A stretch of 64,000 nt of DNA, taken from contig OZ245940.1 in assembly GCA_965230045.1 (NCBI GenBank), positions 3,348,001 through 3,412,000 of the forward strand, given 5' to 3'. This stretch comes from G963662905 sp965230045. Lineage in GTDB: Bacteria; Bacteroidota; Bacteroidia; Bacteroidales; WRLA01. Numbering within the stretch: position 1 is the first letter of the stretch; every line of letters begins with the position of its first letter. The notes beneath the pieces are model-generated. The model was not told the origin of the DNA, searched no databases, and saw only the letters and a program-made list of their open reading frames with translations. Positions 60,871-64,000 of the stretch are shown here, piece after piece. A program made the position numbers and the translations under genes.

Positions 60871-62015
60871 CTCTTTAGGATTAAAATTGGTAAATAAAAT
60901 AATTCAAAAACAGCAGGCAAAATATCTTCTCGTGACCATACAGCATGTTGTGTTCCTAATGAAGGATAGCTCTGATAGATACCTTTAAGTTTATATCTAA
61001 AAATCGTAGGCAAATCAGTTATAAGATGCCTAAAACATGCAGACTTATTATATGAGCTATTACACAAAGGATTATGACCCAATAATAACTCAACATAAGA
61101 AGGTAATAATGGTATTTCGGCAGCTTCAGTGATTGAATGCCATTTCCAAGTACGTGGATTTATTTCTAATAATAAAAATTCTTTTCTAATTTGATCATAC
61201 TTAAATTCAACCTCACAAACACCGTTATAATCAATTTCTCGAAGAAATTTTAACGATTGTTCAGTCATAATTTTAATATGACGATCATTATTACTCATAA
61301 TAGCAAATGTAGTAGCATTACCAAAATCAGGCGGATGTTGGCGCGCTCTTTTTCCAACAAATGAAATGTAATTAAATTTTTGAACATACAGAAAACATGC
61401 TGAAAAGAGATTATCACTGCTACCCATAATTATTTCCTGAATGATAATCTCCTCTTTTGGTATAACAGTTAACGCTATTTCATAATTCTTTAAAAGTTCT
61501 TCGCTATTATTACAGACAAAAACCTTTTTTTTAATTTTATCAAAAAAGGAATGCATTACTGCAGGCTTAATTATTATAGGATATTCTAATTTTAAATTAG
61601 ATAAATCATTTAAATCTTTTGGCATCCATGTTTTTGGATATGGAATGTTTAAATTCTCAGCAATATTATAAGTATTCCTTTTATTATAACACTTACTGAA
61701 TGGTTCGAAATCAGCTGTAGCAACAATATAGTTTTCTGATAATTTAATTTTATGCTTACTCAGTATATATGCATATTTATCACTCGTAGGAAAAATTATA
61801 TTGCCTTTATAAGTATCCTTTTGCTCTAATAAAATAGATAATAATTCCTTTTCTCTAAAAAAAACGAATTTTTTACAGAATTTACTCCATCTAGTCAAAT
61901 TGTATCTTGTGTCATCAAACAGTACTATTTGATATCCCATCTTTCCTAAAATTCGGCAAATACCAAGACCTTGAACATGGCCTCCTATAATGATAACATT
62001 TCTACTAAAACTCAT
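60867..62015 (-). CDS. ATP-grasp family ligase
   Basis: A 382-residue protein with an N-terminal Rossmann-like domain (NVIIIGGHVQGLGICRILGK, IVLFDDTRYNLTRWSKFCKK) and an ATP-grasp domain: YPIIIKPAVMHSFFDKIKKK, EEIIIQEIIMGSSDNLFSAC, ARQHPPDFGNATTFAI, GVCEVEFKYDQIRKEFLLLE then INPRTWKWH, which holds the metal ligands. It resembles the carbamoyl-phosphate-synthase-like ATP-grasp proteins of polysaccharide loci, which attach amino acids or other carboxylates. It overlaps both neighbours (4 bp with the decarboxylase-like gene, 11 bp with the glycosyltransferase), so translation is coupled. Confidence 0.9.
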   Translation of the reverse strand: MSFSRNVIIIGGHVQGLGICRILGKMGYQIVLFDDTRYNLTRWSKFCKKFVFFREKELLSILLEQKDTYKGNIIFPTSDKYAYILSKHKIKLSENYIVATADFEPFSKCYNKRNTYNIAENLNIPYPKTWMPKDLNDLSNLKLEYPIIIKPAVMHSFFDKIKKKVFVCNNSEELLKNYEIALTVIPKEEIIIQEIIMGSSDNLFSACFLYVQKFNYISFVGKRARQHPPDFGNATTFAIMSNNDRHIKIMTEQSLKFLREIDYNGVCEVEFKYDQIRKEFLLLEINPRTWKWHSITEAAEIPLLPSYVELLLGHNPLCNSSYNKSACFRHLITDLPTIFRYKLKGIYQSYPSLGTQHAVWSREDILPAVFELFYLPILILKR

Positions 62016-63222
62016 AATACTTTTTTAATGATTTTATGTAAGGTCTTGCATAATCTTTCACAGAAAATTCATCAATAGCACACTGTTTCCCTCTATTACC
62101 TATTTCTTTTCTAAGCGAAGAATCGCAAACCAATTTTTTTAAATTTGAAATGTATAAATCGAGATCGCCGATAGGAGTAATAAATGAATTATACCCATTT
62201 TTTAAATAGAGGCTCAAATCACTAAACACAGTAGTGATAATAGGAGTCCCTGAATAGAGATATTCAGCAGTTTTACCAGGAAATCCAGAATTTGCTGTTT
62301 CCTTCCCTTGCTCTGGAATAAACAAAATATCTGCTCTTAACAACAATACTGGTAATAAATTTTGATCAACAGGATCAAAAAGCAGACATTTATCAGAGAT
62401 ACTATATTTATTAATTAATTCTTTAAGATCTGAAATGTTTTCATCTATAATTGCAAAACAAACATTAAAGTCAAATACTATTTCACTAGCAAGAACATCT
62501 AAAGCGTGTAAAAAAAAATTTATTCCATTTAATCTTTTAGCAGTTCCTGCATAGAAAAAAATTAATTTAGTATCACTATCAAAAGATAAATATTTATCCC
62601 CTAAAACATCTGTTGCTTTTAAGTCACTCAAGATTTCAAATTTTTCAAAATCTACAGATGTCGGGATAGACATAGTTACTTTATTGTTTGGATACTTATT
62701 TTTATAATAATTATAAAGTGAAGATGATATAGTAAAAATTTCATTAGAATGCTTGACAACAAAATAGTCAAATAATTTTTTATTAATAATTATTATATAA
62801 TCATACAAATTTTTGTTTATTTTAAAGGAACGTCCAATAGTATCCACCATATCAACTAATAGAGGAATGTGAGCAAATTTACAATAAATCGGTATTGTAA
62901 ATAACTCAATAAAACCACCATTCGCAAGCAAAATAAAATTTGGTCGTCTTTTAATTAATGCAGCAAATAATAAAAAAGGAGATAAAAAGTAACCTAAAAA
63001 ATAAGGCAATTTAAACGGCAAAAGATAGATAATTTCCTCATTCTTCGTAGAACTATAAGTATCAATTTTGTTTGGATTGCAAGGATTTGCAGTTAAAACA
63101 TCGGCTTTAATATCATGCCTGTCAAATGACTTTTTCCAATGAATAACCCTCTTTCTCCATGATGCATCATTTTTTTTTAACCCATTTCTAATAATAATTC
63201 CGTGTAAAATTTGCATTTTCAT
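62005..63222 (-). CDS. Glycosyltransferase, GT4-like
   Basis: A 405-residue GT-B protein. N-terminal domain: LKKNDASWRKRVIHWKKSFD, PFLLFAALIKRRPNFILLAN. The linker MSIPTSVDFEKFE and the C-terminal domain KLIFFYAGTAKRLNGINFFL, ADILFIPEQGKETANSGFPG and KTAEYLYSGTPIITTVFSDLSLY match GT4, including the ExG(x)6KxxE-like nucleotide-sugar site (PGKTAEYL). Sugar donor unknown. It follows the polymerase gene by 32 bp. Confidence 0.92.
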   Translation of the reverse strand: MKMQILHGIIIRNGLKKNDASWRKRVIHWKKSFDRHDIKADVLTANPCNPNKIDTYSSTKNEEIIYLLPFKLPYFLGYFLSPFLLFAALIKRRPNFILLANGGFIELFTIPIYCKFAHIPLLVDMVDTIGRSFKINKNLYDYIIIINKKLFDYFVVKHSNEIFTISSSLYNYYKNKYPNNKVTMSIPTSVDFEKFEILSDLKATDVLGDKYLSFDSDTKLIFFYAGTAKRLNGINFFLHALDVLASEIVFDFNVCFAIIDENISDLKELINKYSISDKCLLFDPVDQNLLPVLLLRADILFIPEQGKETANSGFPGKTAEYLYSGTPIITTVFSDLSLYLKNGYNSFITPIGDLDLYISNLKKLVCDSSLRKEIGNRGKQCAIDEFSVKDYARPYIKSLKKYYEF

Positions 63223-63254
63223 AATTCCCTTAATGAATGAATAACAATTTTTTC

Positions 63255-64000
63255 TTACAAATCTCTAAATTTAATTCCAAAATTCCCCCAAATTAAAGAG
63301 CTATAAAAAATCATCATAAAAATAGGCGTTTCGGCATAAGTCTGAGAAGATAATACAACCAATAAAGCTAAGAATGCCCCTATAGCAAATCTTGGAGGGT
63401 GTGAATACATAATACAAAACTGTTTAATTGAACGATAAAAATAAAATAGATAAAAAAGAAATCCAATTATCCCTATACGAGCTCCAAAGCTTAAAATACC
63501 ATAAGCTGAATATTCAGATGAATCAACATTAGCCTTAGTATTAGCAGTTAACCCTCTTCCTAATGGATATTTTTTTATAACATTAAGTGATTTTCGAAAA
63601 CCTACAAAACGACCAGTAGTTTCCTTGTTTAAATCAGTATTTTGTGCAATTTGATATTGATCTTGTATTTTATCATTTAAAAATGGAGTTTCTAAATATA
63701 TGTATGTAAAAAGAGGCAAAAATACGAGCATAGTCAATATATCACTTAATCTAATTAGTTTCTTTCTACCATAATAATATGAAAGAAAAGCAATCATTAA
63801 CCCTAAAATACCAGCAGTTGAAAAGGTTGTTAAAATGGCAAAAATCATAATCAAATTCTTTCTATCAAAAAAATTATGTGTAATCATAGTATTGAAAACA
63901 ATTGCCAGCAACAAAAAAACACCAAAAGCACCTGGCTCATGAAATGGTCCAGGATTCCTGATAATACCAAATGTTTTTGCAGCTTCATAAGTGTATAAAA
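63255..64000 (-). CDS. O-antigen ligase/polymerase (Wzy-like), partial at window end
   Basis: The frame is open to the end of the window, so the N-terminal part is missing; about 247 residues are visible. Upstream of a TTG at 63914 the translation continues as AAKTFGIIRNPGPFHEPGA then FGVFLLLAIVFNTMI, whose RNPGPFHEPG is the periplasmic-loop motif of O-antigen polymerases. Later motifs: ETTGRFVGFRKSLNVIKKYP and LGRG. At least five hydrophobic segments are present. It would polymerise the surface glycan built by the downstream genes. Confidence 0.88.
   Translation of the reverse strand, partial: LYTYEAAKTFGIIRNPGPFHEPGAFGVFLLLAIVFNTMITHNFFDRKNLIMIFAILTTFSTAGILGLMIAFLSYYYGRKKLIRLSDILTMLVFLPLFTYIYLETPFLNDKIQDQYQIAQNTDLNKETTGRFVGFRKSLNVIKKYPLGRGLTANTKANVDSSEYSAYGILSFGARIGIIGFLFYLFYFYRSIKQFCIMYSHPPRFAIGAFLALLVVLSSQTYAETPIFMMIFYSSLIWGNFGIKFRDL

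Overview
The window looks like a chromosome segment of an uncultured or little-studied Bacteroidota. The evidence is two proteins with C-terminal type IX secretion sorting domains, a TonB-dependent receptor with an N-terminal carboxypeptidase-like domain, DUF3078, DUF4301 and DUF3857-transglutaminase proteins, and -33/-7 promoters of the TTTG-N20-TAnnTTTG type in front of two tRNA-Lys genes. Function calls come from reading motifs and translations by eye; no database search was run.

Positions 1-29.8 kb are ordinary, gene-dense chromosome. They hold a DASS transporter end, a T9SS cargo, a DUF3078 protein, an MscS channel, a TlpA-like thioredoxin protein, a DUF218 protein, two hybrid histidine kinases (one split by a frameshift), three tandem thioredoxins predicted for three cell locations, a frameshifted DUF4301 gene, RNase Z, ribosomal protein S1, a DUF3857/transglutaminase protein, a YwqK-like protein, a second T9SS cargo, a TonB receptor divergent from a PAS-LuxR regulator, and a DUF4143 ATPase.

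Positions 29.9-57.1 kb form a repeat-laden region. Genes are scattered islands: two tRNA-Lys, a cupin, a Sua5/YrdC protein, an initiating sugar transferase, a second DUF4143-type ATPase, a toxin-antitoxin pair, a four-helix-bundle (23S-IVP) protein, a GxxExxY nuclease-like protein and two unknowns. They sit in heptamer/octamer microsatellites, about ten copies of a palindromic composite repeat, and tandem arrays of ~143, ~146 and ~280 bp units. Inside it, 39.7-48.1 kb is a four-gene YjbH-like envelope/exopolysaccharide cluster. Two of its genes are interrupted by insertion sequences (an IS1380-family and an IS21-family element) with clean target duplications, and both reading frames close exactly when the IS is removed on paper.

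Positions 57.2-64 kb are an AT-rich, tightly overlapping minus-strand operon of a surface-glycan locus: O-antigen polymerase (cut by the window end), glycosyltransferase, ATP-grasp ligase, phosphatidylserine-decarboxylase-like protein, DUF354 protein, polysaccharide-deacetylase-like protein and an enoyl-CoA hydratase homologue. The deacetylase gene carries 7-bp and 8-bp tandem repeats inside its coding sequence, and a fragment of its 3' end is duplicated beyond the hydratase.

The strongest leads are the palindromic-unit arrays with an embedded GxxExxY nuclease gene, the paired IS disruptions of the YjbH cluster, the possible phase-variable deacetylase, and the unusual gene mix of the glycan operon. 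Three independent single-base frameshifts leave open whether the assembly has indel errors.
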